NCBI GenBank assembly: GCA_905250125.1
Contig: CAJNOL010000538.1
Coordinates: forward strand, 61,321 to 125,320
DNA: 64,000 nt
Direction: 5' to 3'
Source of the DNA: Rotaria sordida
Taxonomy: Eukaryota > Rotifera > Eurotatoria > Philodinida > Philodinidae
The notes under the pieces: model-generated
Told to the model about the DNA's origin: nothing
Databases searched by the model: none
Seen by the model: only the letters and a program-made list of their open reading frames with translations
Shown: one piece after another, positions 26,703 to 45,170 of the stretch
Layout of the letters: every line of letters starts with the position of its first letter
How positions within the stretch are numbered: the first letter of the stretch is position 1
Position numbers and translations under genes: made by a program

Positions 26703-28801
26703 TTAATCATCATCGACTGGTGGCAACCAAAATACCTAAACAACAATATTAAATTATTTATTTTTATAAAATAATTTCTTATTCTAACCATATTTGTTGA
26801 AGCAGTTGCTAACATAAATGATTTTGGATTAAATTGAACACATTGTATACTATCTGAAGTATTATCAGTAGTAAATGTTGTAAGTTTTTCACCATCAGTT
26901 GTACGCCAAACATGTATACGACCATCTGTTGAACCTAGAAAAAAAATGAAATTTTATAGAACACGAAGTTTCTTAAACAATGTTATATAATCATAGAATA
27001 TATATCTCGACTGACGAAGTGATCGTAAATAAAAGAACGCAAAATGAACCCACACAATAGTGAACGACCTATGATGTCAGCAAGAGAACGGATGTATATG
27101 TCTCTATTAAGAAAAATCGATAACAGTTTTTTATAAGGTAGTAGCGTAACCAGAAGAGAAGTTCGGGAGGACAGCAGTTTATGATCTTGAATGTAATCTA
27201 TGCAATATAGTCTCAATGATGATAATTATTACATTTTTCATTTGTCTGATGGCGTGTGACCTAGCTCACCATGGATTACGTCATTATTCTAAGGAAAAGA
27301 ACGATCGATTCCAAAACCGATCTCCTAAATCCGCTAGAGTAGAAAATCTATCTCAAGGTAGCTAATGATCCGATATATAAGCTTTGAATGATTCAGAATT
27401 CTTTATACTAACCAATTGTTGTCAATCAGTATTAACATACTTCATAACAAATGCAGAAAGGATCATCGGAGGCTATCAAACAATTTGAATCCATTTTAAT
27501 ATTATACTGCTTTGTTTTTTTAGACGATATTCTATTTACTAATAGAGAAGTTTTTATTTCTGTATTTGTTCTTTTTTGAAACAGAACTAACCTACACTTT
27601 TATATCTTTGATAATAACGAATAATACATACCACAAAATACATATTTCGAATCAGGACTAAATGAAGCTTCCAAAGGTACATTTTTTGTATTTTGATGTC
27701 CCTTAACAAGAAAATCAAATAATTCAAAATTTTCATTTGTTTTCTTTTTTCCATTACAGTAAATGTATGTAAAAGAACGCCACTAAATGCATCAACAAGT
27801 AATATTAATGAAGTATTTGTTGAAACAAGAATCATTTTTCCATTAGGACTAAATTTTAAATGTGTCCATTCAAAATCACCTTCACATTCATATTTTAACA
27901 TTTCAAAAGGTCCCTTTTAAAAAAATTCATTTTAATTAAAATAATAAACAATATTTGCTACTTTTTCATGATTTCGAATATCATATAATCCAATTATTTG
28001 TGAATCAATTCCAATACCAAAAGCAAGTCCATCTGGATCATAATCAACTACAGGATTTCCTGGTGTTATAATCAAACCCTATATTTTTTTTCGAAGAAAA
28101 TAATGACTTTATGAAAGTTTGTTTTTTTAATAAATATTTACTTGACAAAGTGCACTTCTTAAATCCCATACACGTACAGTTCGATCAGCTGATGCTGAAA
28201 GAAATGATTTATCAATTGGTGATACAGCTAAACTTCGTACTCTAAATATAGATATATATTCATAATAGAAAAAATTCTTTTTAAATATCCTACTTTTTTG
28301 TATGTCCTGTATAATAACGAATATATTTACTATCCGATAATGATAAATATCGAATATTATCTAGAATCAAAAAAAAATGATTTATAATTATTGAGAAATA
28401 AAAAATAAAATTTCTTTTTTACCATCAACTTTCATTGAACAATGAAGTGCTTGTTCACCACTACGTGTAAATCGTATCATATCACAACCATATTTTTTAC
28501 TTGGTATAGGTCGTTTAGGTCTAAATTTTGATTTCATTTTATAAATTACAGTTCAAAAAGATATTCTTACAATCCAGCTTCGCAATCATAAACAACAATT
28601 GTATCATCATCTGAACTTGAGATAAGTAAATCACCTAATTCAAAAATATAAAATAAGAATAAAAATTCAAAAACAAAAAAAGAAACAAAAAGAATTAGAC
28701 AAACCATTTTTATTAAAATCACATGCATTTATACGTTCAGTATTTTCACGAAATACTTTTGTCATACGAAATGATTTTACATTTGTATCATTGATCAACA
28801 T
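26703..28801 (-). CDS. WDR82: WDR82 (SWD2 homologue), WD40 subunit of SET1/COMPASS and PNUTS-PP1 complexes
   Basis: Nuclear WD40 adaptor linking H3K4 methylation and transcription termination to RNA polymerase II. Starts MLINDTNVKSFRMTKVFREN at 28801 and ends FWLPPVDDD with TAA at 26703. Exons join in frame and give the diagnostic stretches SSSDDDTIVVYDCEAG, KKYGCDMIRF, KYIRYYTGHTKKV, WDLRS, FEWTHLKFSPNGKMILVSTN and LEASFSPDS. Length (about 315 residues) matches the family. The penultimate long intron (26937-27631, about 700 bp) is much larger than the others and contains no gene I can recognise. Upstream of DRC5 in the same orientation. Expected to be a broadly expressed single-copy gene. 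Confidence 0.95.
26937..27631. other. Large WDR82 intron, nothing recognised
   Basis: About 700 bp between GTATGT and TTCTAG. No coding potential and no confidently paired inverted repeat. Neighbouring introns are 50-100 bp, so an old insertion is likely. Confidence 0.5.
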
Positions 28802-35808
<7,007 letters not shown>

Positions 35809-35939
35809 TCTTTAAGATTTTGTTTCTGTTATAAATGCTTAATGTCATTTTTTTTGTGTTTTGCTATTTGTTTGTCTTTGACCTTGTGTTTTTTTTTTCT
35901 TTTGTTTTTTTGTTGTTGTAAAACATTTTTCTTTTCATC

Positions 35940-35963
35940 GTCTTCTTCTTCTTCTTTTTCTAG
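35940..35963 (+). promoter_or_regulatory. Candidate trans-splice acceptor between DHX15 and the next gene
   Basis: A TTC-rich pyrimidine tract ends in TTTTTCTAG at 35963, 155 nt after the DHX15 stop and 13 nt before the next ATG. A 3-codon open frame (ATG AAT TAG) lies between the AG and the main ATG. Confidence 0.45.
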
Positions 35964-35976
35964 ATTATGAATTAGA

Positions 35977-37632
35977 ATGACGTGGAATTCAAGTTGTAGT
36001 ATTGCATCCGATGATGAAAATTCGAGACACAGTTTCTTGTCCGATTGTGGTTCTGAATTTGACTTACGACCACCACCTCGATATCCAGCTGAAAAACGAT
36101 CATATTCACCATTAAAAAAACAATCAATCAATAGAATGGAACCACCAATGACAAGATCAAGAGCAAAAGCTATTGGAAAGTTAATAATTACATCAGAGCC
36201 ATTACCTAAACAACAACGGCGTCAATCAACATTACGACGTAGTATTGATGCATTTACTGGAATGACTACAACATTAACGAATAGTTTAAATAACACTTCA
36301 ATTTTATTTGCAAAACAAGAACCAACAACATCGTCTAATGATAGGTAAAATATTAAAGAAAGAAAGAAAAAAAAAAATTTCTATTGATTCTTTTTTAGAG
36401 CACCGAATTTTCCATCGGATGGTGTTAATATATTAGCTGATAGATTCGAAAGTTGTAGTTTAGATGAAGGAAAATGTAAGATTTTTTTGTTTTTGAATAT
36501 TTCAAAAATAAATTCAATGTTAACTTTTTTTTTTAATGAAACACGATCGAAAAGAACTGTTGAAGTATAGAGGTAGGAATTTGGACTCACTTCTGCCTCT
36601 TCCTCTCCTACAGACGTGACAGACACATCAGAGACGGCTTATCAAGAGCGCGACAGACGTCTTAGCAACACTCCCCCACTCTACGTCACAGACTATGACT
36701 AATGTAACTATAGAAATGTCACAAACCATGAGAGATGCTGTTGGTATATGATCAAAGACTGTATATTAATAAAACCTCGGTATAATATGTGAACTACGTT
36801 CTTATTGCAGTTGTAAAGGATCGAGTAAAATGATGGTGAAGAAATATATCTCCAGAATAGATAGAATAAAACAATCTCTCTGTGATTAGCAACAACAGTC
36901 ATATCGTGTTTCACATTTTAGTCCCATAAAGATTATGCTAACAGCTATTTTTTTCTAGTAAACAAAAATTGTGTATGGCCAAGTCGTGAGACTAATAGTC
37001 ATTATACGCGTCCAACAACTTCATCACGTCAAACGAATATATTTGGTATGAATCTATTTTCAACATTAAATAATTCCACTTTATTTGCTCAATCTTCAAC
37101 AACACCGACTCTATTCGGTCAACATCAAGCTCAATTATGGTCACGTTTTCGTTTTGCTGCTTCAACTCTTCGTAATAATTTATGGCTTGAACAAACCGAT
37201 TCAACTTTACAACAAGTTCCATCAAATATATTCTCAACTAATTTTAATAATAATAATTCATTTAATTTTAATAATCAATCGTCAATGTTATTATCTCCAC
37301 AAACCGTACCGACTACACTTATGAATCTACAAAATAAAACATCATCCTCATTGATTGAAGAACCATTGTCATCTTCAATTTTTAGACAACGTAAAATTCC
37401 ATCAACAACTGATTCTATACTCACAAAAGAAAATTTTATTGTTCAACAATCATCAATATCAAAAATTTTCTTTACATTAACAATTTTTGCCATTGGTCTT
37501 GTGCTTGGTTATTTATTAACAAATACATTACCACCTCGTCTTGTTTGGGAAATATGTATTAAATATTTCCATATTTTATGTGTTTATCTTCAAAATATAA
37601 TGAAATACTTTGGATCTTTTCGATTAGCTTAA
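35977..37632 (+). CDS. Unrecognised single-pass membrane protein, Ser/Thr/Asn-rich
   Basis: Three exons (35977-36344, 36399-36475, 36959-37632) total 1,119 nt, coding 372 residues plus stop. I do not recognise the family. The N-terminal about 310 residues are polar and low in structure, with basic patches (MTRSRAKAIGK, KQQRRQSTLRRS) and an Asn/Phe-rich stretch. One hydrophobic segment follows (FFTLTIFAIGLVLGYLL, about residues 318-336), then a short hydrophobic/aromatic tail ending FGSFRLA. No signal peptide. A tail-proximal membrane anchor with a disordered basic N-terminus would suit a nuclear-envelope or ER protein, but that is a guess. It lies 168 nt downstream of DHX15 on the same strand, so co-transcription is plausible. 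Its second intron (36476-36958) consists mostly of a family B MITE. Confidence 0.7.
36537..36920. mobile_element. Family B MITE (most complete copy), in an intron
   Basis: Terminal inverted repeats ATGAAACACGATC (about 36537) and TATCGTGTTTCAC (about 36902-36914). About 380 bp, non-coding. It occupies nearly the whole intron of the membrane-protein gene. Related copies lie in introns of DRC5 (25430-26035) and LETM1 (49066-50094). Confidence 0.85.
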
Positions 37633-37859
37633 TAATGTTGTATATGTCTGTTGTTTTTTTTCTTGTTAAAGTTTAATTTACGTACAGTGATATGTAATTC
37701 TTGTTGTTGTTGTTTTTGTTGTTTTCTTGTTGCAGTAGGATCATTTTAAAATAAAACATGATTTTAAAAATTGTGATAAGAAATAAAAATGAGTTCAATA
37801 ACAGAGCTGGATTTTTCGATTTTTCCATTAATATTTATAAAAAACTAACTGTTATGGAT

Positions 37860-38068
37860 CAGTGGCAGATCTAGCCGTTCGACGCTTTCGGCGATCGAAC
37901 TTTCAATGCGATTACGCCACGTAAAACTTACGACGTAATTTAATCCTTCCCTAACCAACATAGAAGCCTCACAAAGATGATTCCATTCGCGCTGATCTAT
38001 ACTCCTTACTGCTTCAAAAAAAAGTAGCTCTCCTCACTCTGGCAGAATCCTAGATCTGCCATTGTTAT
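37860..38068. mobile_element. Short MITE, about 200 bp
   Basis: CAGTGGCAGATCTAG at about 37860 and CTAGATCTGCCATTG at about 38052 form terminal inverted repeats. The flanks repeat TTATGGA on both sides (about 37852 and 38065), a possible target-site duplication. Non-coding. Confidence 0.75.
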
Positions 38069-39132
38069 GGACCTACTCCCTCTCCCTAAGTTTTCTGCAT
38101 CTCATCCGAAGAGTTTTCTAGTGACACAAGCTAGGAAGAAATCGAACGATCGGTCACTGTTAAGTTGTAGAGCTAAGTTTTGTCTTCATTTTTGACACTA
38201 ATTCGAACTTTCTAACATTTGAAATGGCGAAGAAATTTACGACACACGGAAATCTAAATTTTGACCCATATTCTGTCTTTATCATGTTGTTCGATGGCAT
38301 AACGGATATAAAGACAATTACAGTTCGCCTCATCCTTTGTGATATGTCTCATATGGGGATAACTTAATGTGCATCGATAAGAGCTTCGATTGGCATTTAA
38401 TACATTCAGGCTTTACCTCAGTTTTAATTAATAATAGGAAGACTAATTAAAAAAAAATTGTTTTGCGTTTTTCTCAAAATTGAGTTTTTTGCTAATGATT
38501 GAATTGTGAGCAAATTTTTTTTCAATATACGTCAACCTAGAGAGCTGTATTTTTCCTTCATCGATACATAACATGCATAGTCTTGTAGATGAGGAAAATG
38601 AATTTTCTAATTGGCCGTCAATTCTAAAGAAACTCTAGGTTTTCCAGAAAACTATGCCTAGGATTTCCAGTTTTTTGAGATTTCAGTGATCTTTAAAATA
38701 CAACAAAGTGAAAATTAAAAAACCCTTTCCACCATCCGAAACAGTAATGAGTTCTCTTTCAAATAAAACCAACGCGAACTTCACAGTTTGAGATAAAATA
38801 GAAAAAAATTTGTACGCCTAAAAGCCCTGTTTTACAGCTTGGTCTCTCGATATCTTCTGAATGGTAAGGTATAAAAGCATGAAATTTTTTTTTACGAATG
38901 TACTTCCATGAGCCCAACATCTATGAAAAGTTCCATCAGTATCTCATGTACCCTGTCGAAGTTAGATGTTTGCGAGCAAGGGTCTCCTTAATAAAACACT
39001 TGAAAAATCACACCTAACGGCGGACACGTTTCTACAAACATATTGCAAGTTTCATAGTATACAATTTTGTTTACATTTTTTAAGTCTCTTGTTGGAAATG
39101 TAAACGTATGAAATCGACAGATTCTTTTATAT
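38069..39132. other. Intergenic, nothing recognised
   Basis: About 1 kb between a MITE and a palindrome. No open frame of note, no paired arms found. It looks like decayed repeat rather than gene. Confidence 0.45.
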
Positions 39133-39828
39133 ACAGAGCTTATCAAAATTATAGACCCCCTTTGTCATTGGATTTTTTCTATGGAAACGAGCTGCTGAAT
39201 CAAATGTAAGTAGTGATTTCGATAGCTCTCGAAGTTCTCTATCGATTGCAGTAATTGGAAAATTTTCAAGATGACTTCGCCAGCAGATTTTTTCGAAAAT
39301 ACGTGAGACACCCTTTTTGACTTTTGAAACGGTTTATCAGACATCATTTTCAATGTATCCATCTGATAGAGCTGAAAATTCTGAGCAAAATGAGTGGTCG
39401 CACGACTCTCCACGACTTTCCAGTGAGAAATTATAAGTATGTCAAAAGTAATAAAAAAAACGTGTCTTTAGTCGATTTTCCACAATTTTTGATGATTTTT
39501 GCGACTTTTGACATACTTATAATTTCTCACTGGAAAGTCGTGGAGAGTCGTACGACCACTCATTTTGCTCAGAATTTTCAGCTCTATCTGATGGATGCAT
39601 TGAAAATGATGTCTGATAAACCGTTTCAAAAGTCAAAAAGGATGTCTCGCGCATTTCCAAAAAAATCCACTGGTGAAGTCATCTTTAAAATTTTCCAATA
39701 CACTGCAATCGATAGAGAACTTCGAGAGCTAGCTACAGAAATCACTACTTACATTTGATTCAGTAGCTCGTTTTCATAGAAAAAATCCGATGACAAAGGG
39801 GGGTCTATAATTTTGACAAGCCCTATAT
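39133..39828. mobile_element. Near-perfect palindromic element, Tc1/mariner-type ends
   Basis: Arms of about 320 bp are almost identical in inverted orientation around a spacer near 39450-39490. The ends read CAGAGCTTATCAAAATTATA on the left and the complement of AGGGCTTGTCAAAATTATAG on the right, flanked by TA, followed by GACCCCC. TA flanks and this end structure are typical of Tc1/mariner-related non-autonomous elements. The paired open frames here (39165-39413 minus, 39324-39758 plus) mirror each other and are products of the palindrome. High arm identity means recent origin or ongoing gene conversion. Confidence 0.85.
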
Positions 39829-40101
39829 TATTTATAACATTAAATAAATGAAAGTTCATTAGTCAATATTAGATGAGATGTTTTTTGACGAAATTAGTGC
39901 AATTTTTTTTCTGGTTCTTAAATGATGTTCTTGATCAGATATATTCAATCAAAGATTGTTATAGATAATATTTTCTTTTAAATGTTTTCGAATTAAATGA
40001 ATTTTACTTTTGATTATAAAATAAAGGACAGAAATCAAAAAATCTAGCACATATTAGGCAATAACTATAGTTATACAATTATATATGACATCTCTATACA
40101 T

Positions 40102-42675
40102 CTAAGAACTTTTTTTGTTGTTGAATTCATAACAATTTTCGGAGCTATTGAAATTTGTTTGGGAACACTTTCGTAACGGACAAGATGAGATAGAATGACG
40201 TGGAATGCCATTAGTTGTTTCCATTTCATCACAATCATGTAATAATTCAAGACTTTTAATATATCGACGTGAAAAAACATCTAAACAATATAAATAATAT
40301 CAGATAAAAAAATCTCTTAATAATCTTACCAATATAAAAAGAAGCTCCATTATAAACACTAACAGCAAAAATTGAACAAAGAAATATTCCATTGATATAC
40401 CTCAAAAAAAACAAAAATTCAATAGATATACATATACAATAGTGAACAAAAATCTCTACCTCACCGAATCTTAACTATTATATACACTAAAGACTTGAAA
40501 GCTTTTACATACATACTTCAGCGCGAATGTAGATCAACGGTAAAGCCGCACTACGATTGCTTAAGTACAAAGAGAATTATGATGAATTGTATCAATTTTT
40601 ACTCCTAGATTTTTAACCTGAAAAATGCTGTCTACTAAAGCTTAGATTATTTTTTACCAAATACATGATTAATTCTTGATATTTTAATATACAACTGGAG
40701 CCTCATCTATGATCATTCTTTACCTAAAAGATAAATTCATTTGCTGGAAGACTGCTATCTTTGAGCTCTCTACATCAATACGATAATCATCAACATGATA
40801 CTTCTTATTAGTACAAAATTCTTTTCTGAGACTTATAGGTGATAATGCTTAGCTATTGATGAAACTTCTAAAGCTTCCTTTATTAAACTATTACTGAGTT
40901 ATGGTTTCCAATGGACAGCAGATAGTTTTTTTTGCAGACTAGTAGCCACAGTTTTAGAAAGAATTGTTGAACTTCAATCAAATCAATAGCGTGAATAGAT
41001 GAAATGTAACATTACATAAGGAGGGACCGACTGATTCACAAAGTTCTTCCTTGTCAGAGTTATGAAGTTCAAAAGAACAATAGATGCGATTCAGTAATAT
41101 CCATCATAATTCTCTTTGTCACATAAATAATCGAGGTACGTCTATGCCTCTAACCTACATTCTTGATGGAATATGCGCACATAAATTTCTATATCCCCAG
41201 CACATATGTTAGCTGAAACATGGTGTAATGAAAGTTTTATTCACTACTGTATTTCAAACAAATTTAAAATAATAAAAAAACTTTTTCTTTTTGCTCCACT
41301 TACATATTTCGATAATACCATAGACATACTGGTAAAATCGATAGAAGCATATATCCAAATTGTAAAAAGAAATAAAAAACAATTTTATATCGATTAATAC
41401 CATCATTTGGTCCACCAAAACCAAATTTTTGTATAAGACGTGCAACGAAACCATCTTTATCAGCTAATAACCATGTATAAGATGTAGCCCGTAAACCACG
41501 TGCAACTTTTTCTCGACGTCCATAAACAATAAATGCATAATATAATGCTTGCCATATTAAATAAAAAACAACTGTATAAAATACAGCTGTTGTCGTATAT
41601 AGAGATGAACCTATTTCAACAATAGCTGGATAATATTGACGTTGAAGATCAATAGGTAAAAGCCAACGAAGAGTAAATAATGTTAATGGTGGATACCTAT
41701 AAATAAAATTAAAAGATTAAATAAATATTAAATGAATAAATTTACATATGAATAAATAAACTAGTCACTTTGTCGAGACCTATGTGTTTTTTTGACAAAC
41801 ATATAATTATAATTTATTTATATGAAATTTAAAAAAGCCCTTACTATGAAAAACAAGTGAATTTCTCCAAAGAACTATTGCAAAACCTAATGGACCATGA
41901 CTTAATGTGTAACAAACAGTAAAAAGAATTTTTGATGATGGAAATATCCATAGATAAAGTAATGTTAAAACATTAACAAAATAACATAAATCATATACTA
42001 AAAAAACAAATAAATAAACATTTAAAATCCAACAAAATATTTATTCAAATTTTACCAAAATAATGCCAACTTTTACGTTTATAAATAAAAAATCGAAGTG
42101 TTATTAGAAATAAAGCTTGAATAGTATAAACAAGAGGTAATATATGAGGCCAACGTCCAGCTAAAAAAAAAGTAATTGGTAAATTATACAAAAAAAAAAA
42201 CAAATGTTCTTCATACCAATCAACGGTGAAAAACAAGCATTAGCAACTCCAATTGAAAATGATATTTTATCTCGTGTTCGAATAAAATTTGGTTTTTTAA
42301 AGTTTTCAGACCATATATGAATATGTTGTTCTAATTGAGCTTTAAGAATCCTTTTTTGTTGTTCAAGTTCCGCTATAGTCCTTCGTAAACGTTGTCGAGG
42401 ATGTTCTCGTCGTTCTTCAACTATAGAAAACAGAAAAATCTTTAAATAAATAAATTCATTTTTGTTTGTATTTTTTTTTTACTTTGATTTTCAATATTAT
42501 CAATTTTATCTGAAACAGCTTCAAGAAAATCATAAAAATCAAGGTCTTCTTCTTCTTCTTCATGTAGATTTTCTTCACTACTATTTTCTCCTGTTATCAT
42601 TACATTTGCAGAATCTTGTTTTAATTCATCATCACTTATATTCATTTCGTCTTTTGAAATCTGACTTTCTGTCAT
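40102..42675 (-). CDS. GPC1: Glycerophosphocholine acyltransferase, Gpc1 family (DUF2838)
   Basis: Multi-pass ER membrane enzyme family (GPCAT) that transfers an acyl group from acyl-CoA to glycerophosphocholine, giving lyso-PC. ATG at 42675 (MTESQISKDE); stop TAG at 40102. After an acidic, coiled N-terminus come the family motifs in order: RDKISFSIGVANA, GRWPHILPL, a membrane helix, FFIYKRKSWHYFG, VYDLCYFVNVLTLLYLW, LSHGPLGFAIVLWRNSLVFHS, then YPPLTLFTLRWL, WQALYYAFIVYGRR and KFGFGGPNDG. Roughly eight membrane segments. The last intron (about 40399-41307, donor GTAAGT) is about 900 bp. The family is best known from fungi, plants and protists. It is the last gene of the minus-strand cluster, 100 nt after the WRAP73 stop. 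Confidence 0.88.
40399..41307. other. Large GPC1 intron, nothing recognised
   Basis: About 900 bp between a GTAAGT donor and a TTTGAG acceptor (minus strand). No gene and no clearly paired arms seen. Confidence 0.5.
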
Positions 42676-42695
42676 TTCTAGAAAAATAATTATAT
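42676..42695 (-). promoter_or_regulatory. Candidate trans-splice acceptor before GPC1
   Basis: On the minus strand, ATTATTTTTCTAG ends 2 nt before the GPC1 ATG, within the 100-nt gap after WRAP73. Confidence 0.45.
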
Positions 42696-42701
42696 ATTAG
42701 A

Positions 42702-42731
42702 AAATAAATAAATAAATAAATAAATAAATAT
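42702..42731. repeat. (AAAT)n microsatellite between WRAP73 and GPC1
   Basis: About seven AAAT/AATA units in tandem inside the short intergenic spacer. Confidence 0.9.
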
Positions 42732-42775
42732 CTATCAAACACAAAAAAAAAGTATATAATCTATCTGAACACTTA

Positions 42776-45125
42776 TTACATATCATTATTAAGATCAACA
42801 AAACCGAGACACATAGTATTCTGTCCAATCAATGCAATACTTGGTATAGAATTATAATTATTCCATTTTATTTCATCTATTTTATGTTTAGATGATTCAC
42901 TAGGTAAACTAATACAAGAAGCACCTTTTGATGACCAAATATACAAACAATTATTATGTGTACATAATGCTAAATGATCACGTTTTGGTTCCCATTTAAT
43001 ACATCGTATTGATTGAATTTGTATAAGTACAAAAGCTAAATGAAATGTTGGTTTAAAATCAAATATAAATAAAATATTTGGCATTGTTTCATTAATTGTT
43101 GATATATATCGACCTGAACTTGAAAATTCAATAGATGATACACCTAATCGAGGATTAGCACGATCAAAATTAGGTTTTATTGGATCTATTTGAAGTGTAC
43201 CATTATAAATAATATATTTTGATTCATGATTTGATAAGAGAGATGATGAATTTGTAGAAGATGAATAAGATTTACTTTGACTAAAATATATAATTAAAAT
43301 GAATCATTTACATAAATATAAAGAATAGAAAAGAAAATATTGAATGAAGCAATCATATATTTAATAGAGAATCGAGAGAAGAACTCGTTCTATTTTCAAA
43401 TATTAGATGTCCTTCGATTTCTTATTTGAATTATGAATAGATAACTAACAAATTAAACAAGTTCTGATGAATTATTGAAAAGTAATTTAACAAAATGTAC
43501 ATTCATTTTTCAGTCTTTGCAGAAATTTAAAAAACATGGAGTTTCCATCACAATTTTGTATTAGTTCCGAATGTTAGGTTAACATTTCTCTAGTTTAGGT
43601 GTTATACGTTGACGTTGTATGAAGACGTGAAACTTAAATTTCTTTTTGCATAGCATTCAAAGAAAGATCATTCTCTATAAAGTGATATAAGAATCAAGAG
43701 TTTCAGAGCAAGTTCAGCTCACTTTGCAGATTTGTTTTCCATAGAAATTGAGGAAATTGCCTAAAATTGACATGGTATCCTTTAACAAATACTCACTGTT
43801 GACAAATGACTCTCAGTAAACTAATCATTTATATACCATTTTATAGAGAAATATTTGCTCTTTTATTCTTTGTATTTGAAATAATTTTCGCTTCAGTTTT
43901 AGCGCGCTGAAGCTTGTTCAAATTCAATTTTCGGGTGTTGAGAAGGTCGATTTATAACTCTTAAAGCAAAAAGCCTTCAAAACAAAATTTTCAAGTCATA
44001 CTCCGAAAGAACACAAAATTGTGATTTTTAATCAATGTTTTGAAATTTCTGTAAGATCCTTTACGATCGACTGAAAAATGAGGAAACACTTTATTAAAAG
44101 AATTCATCTCAACCGAGATTTTGAACGAAATTGTAGAAGAATAATCGATATTTTTGTTTAATTTAAAACTAAGACAAATTCTATTCTATAAGTTACAAAA
44201 TTTAGATTTGAATATGTTTTCTTATATACCTTTTCTCATTTGTTTCTTCACTATCAGTATGATATTCTTCTTCTTTTAAAATTGTATAACCATTATTTGA
44301 TGATAATCTTTGTGGATGTTGAAAAGATTCTCGAATTTTTTTATAAGTTAAATAACTAAATATAGTTATATGTTCTTCATAATCTCCAACAACCATAATT
44401 TGTCCAGTAGGTGACCATTGTGCACAACGTACACCTAATACTAAATGATCATTTTCAGGTTTATATATATTTAATAATTGTCCATCAAGTGTATAAAAAA
44501 TAATTTTATATTCATAATAATTTTCCCATAAACATAAAACATCATTATTTGGTGATCATTGAATACCTTGAAGATCTTCTAATCCCTTAACATGAAAATG
44601 TGCAATCATTGACCAATTTGTTGAATAATTAAATGTTGATATATGATCTGTATTATCATTTCGACGTTCAACTAATGCCATATATGATTTTGATACATTA
44701 AATATATAAGAATTAGGTGAAATTTTTTTTGGATATTTCATATATGAAATATTTTTTGATGTTAATGCCCAAACAGTTATACGTAAATGAAATTGTGCTG
44801 TTGTTAATATATGTCGAGAATCTGGTGCCCAATGTACTTGACAAAGACCAGCTGAACCTTTATCAATTTTACATTTCCATTCTGGATTATCTAATGAAAA
44901 TATTTGTATAGCATTACGTTTAATTAAACCAGCTAAAATAAAACGTGAATCATATGACCATTCAATTGTATCTATTATATCAATACAAGCAAATAAATTT
45001 ATTATTTCTAATGTTATTGATGTACGTATTATTAAACGATATTGATTAACACATGCTAAATATTGACCATCAGGTGAAAATGAACATTGATATGATGTTA
45101 CTTTAAATAATTCTGTAAAATTCAT
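42776..45125 (-). CDS. WRAP73: WRAP73 (WDR8), centriolar WD40 protein, carrying an in-frame TGA
   Basis: Centrosome/centriolar-satellite WD40 protein (partner of SSX2IP, acting in spindle anchoring and ciliogenesis). ATG at 45125 (MNFTELFKVTSYQCSFSPDG); stop TAA at 42776. Diagnostic stretches: FILAGLIKRNAIQIFSLDNP, EWKCKIDKGSAGL, FHLRITVWALTSK, KYPKKISPN, YKIIFYTLDGQLL, GVRCAQWSPTGQIMVVG, DRANPRLGVSSIEFS. At 44558-44556 the frame has TGA where the family has Trp (context GIQ-stop-SPNND; TGG expected). The frame continues perfectly on both sides and splice sites are intact, so a one-base change explains it: a recent nonsense allele, a consensus error, or stop readthrough. The intron at 43281-44222 is enlarged by a foldback element. 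The ATG lies 45 nt after the KDM8 stop. Confidence 0.9.
43460..44112. mobile_element. Foldback element in the WRAP73 intron
   Basis: GCAGAAATTT then CACAATTTTGT (about 43519-43558) pairs with ACAAAATTGTG then AAATTTCTG (about 44011-44052). Outer blocks GATGAATTATT (about 43464) and AAGAATTCATC (about 44098) also pair. Non-coding. Confidence 0.7.
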
Positions 45126-45150
45126 CTAGAAAAAGAAAATTAAAAAAAAT
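45126..45150 (-). promoter_or_regulatory. Candidate trans-splice acceptor before WRAP73 ATG
   Basis: Minus strand: a T-rich tract ending TTTCTTTTTCTAG directly precedes the ATG, and the whole spacer to the KDM8 stop is 45 nt. That leaves almost no room for an independent promoter. Confidence 0.55.
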
Positions 45151-45170
45151 AATTGAAGATTCTATATTTT

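Noticed and set aside
39165..39758. Two sizeable open frames on opposite strands with near-identical protein products
   Set aside because: They are the two arms of the same palindrome read in each direction; no start context, no introns, no family.
44556..44558. Alternative genetic code with TGA as Trp
   Set aside because: TGA is used as the genuine terminator of DHX15 and DRC5, and Trp is TGG everywhere else.
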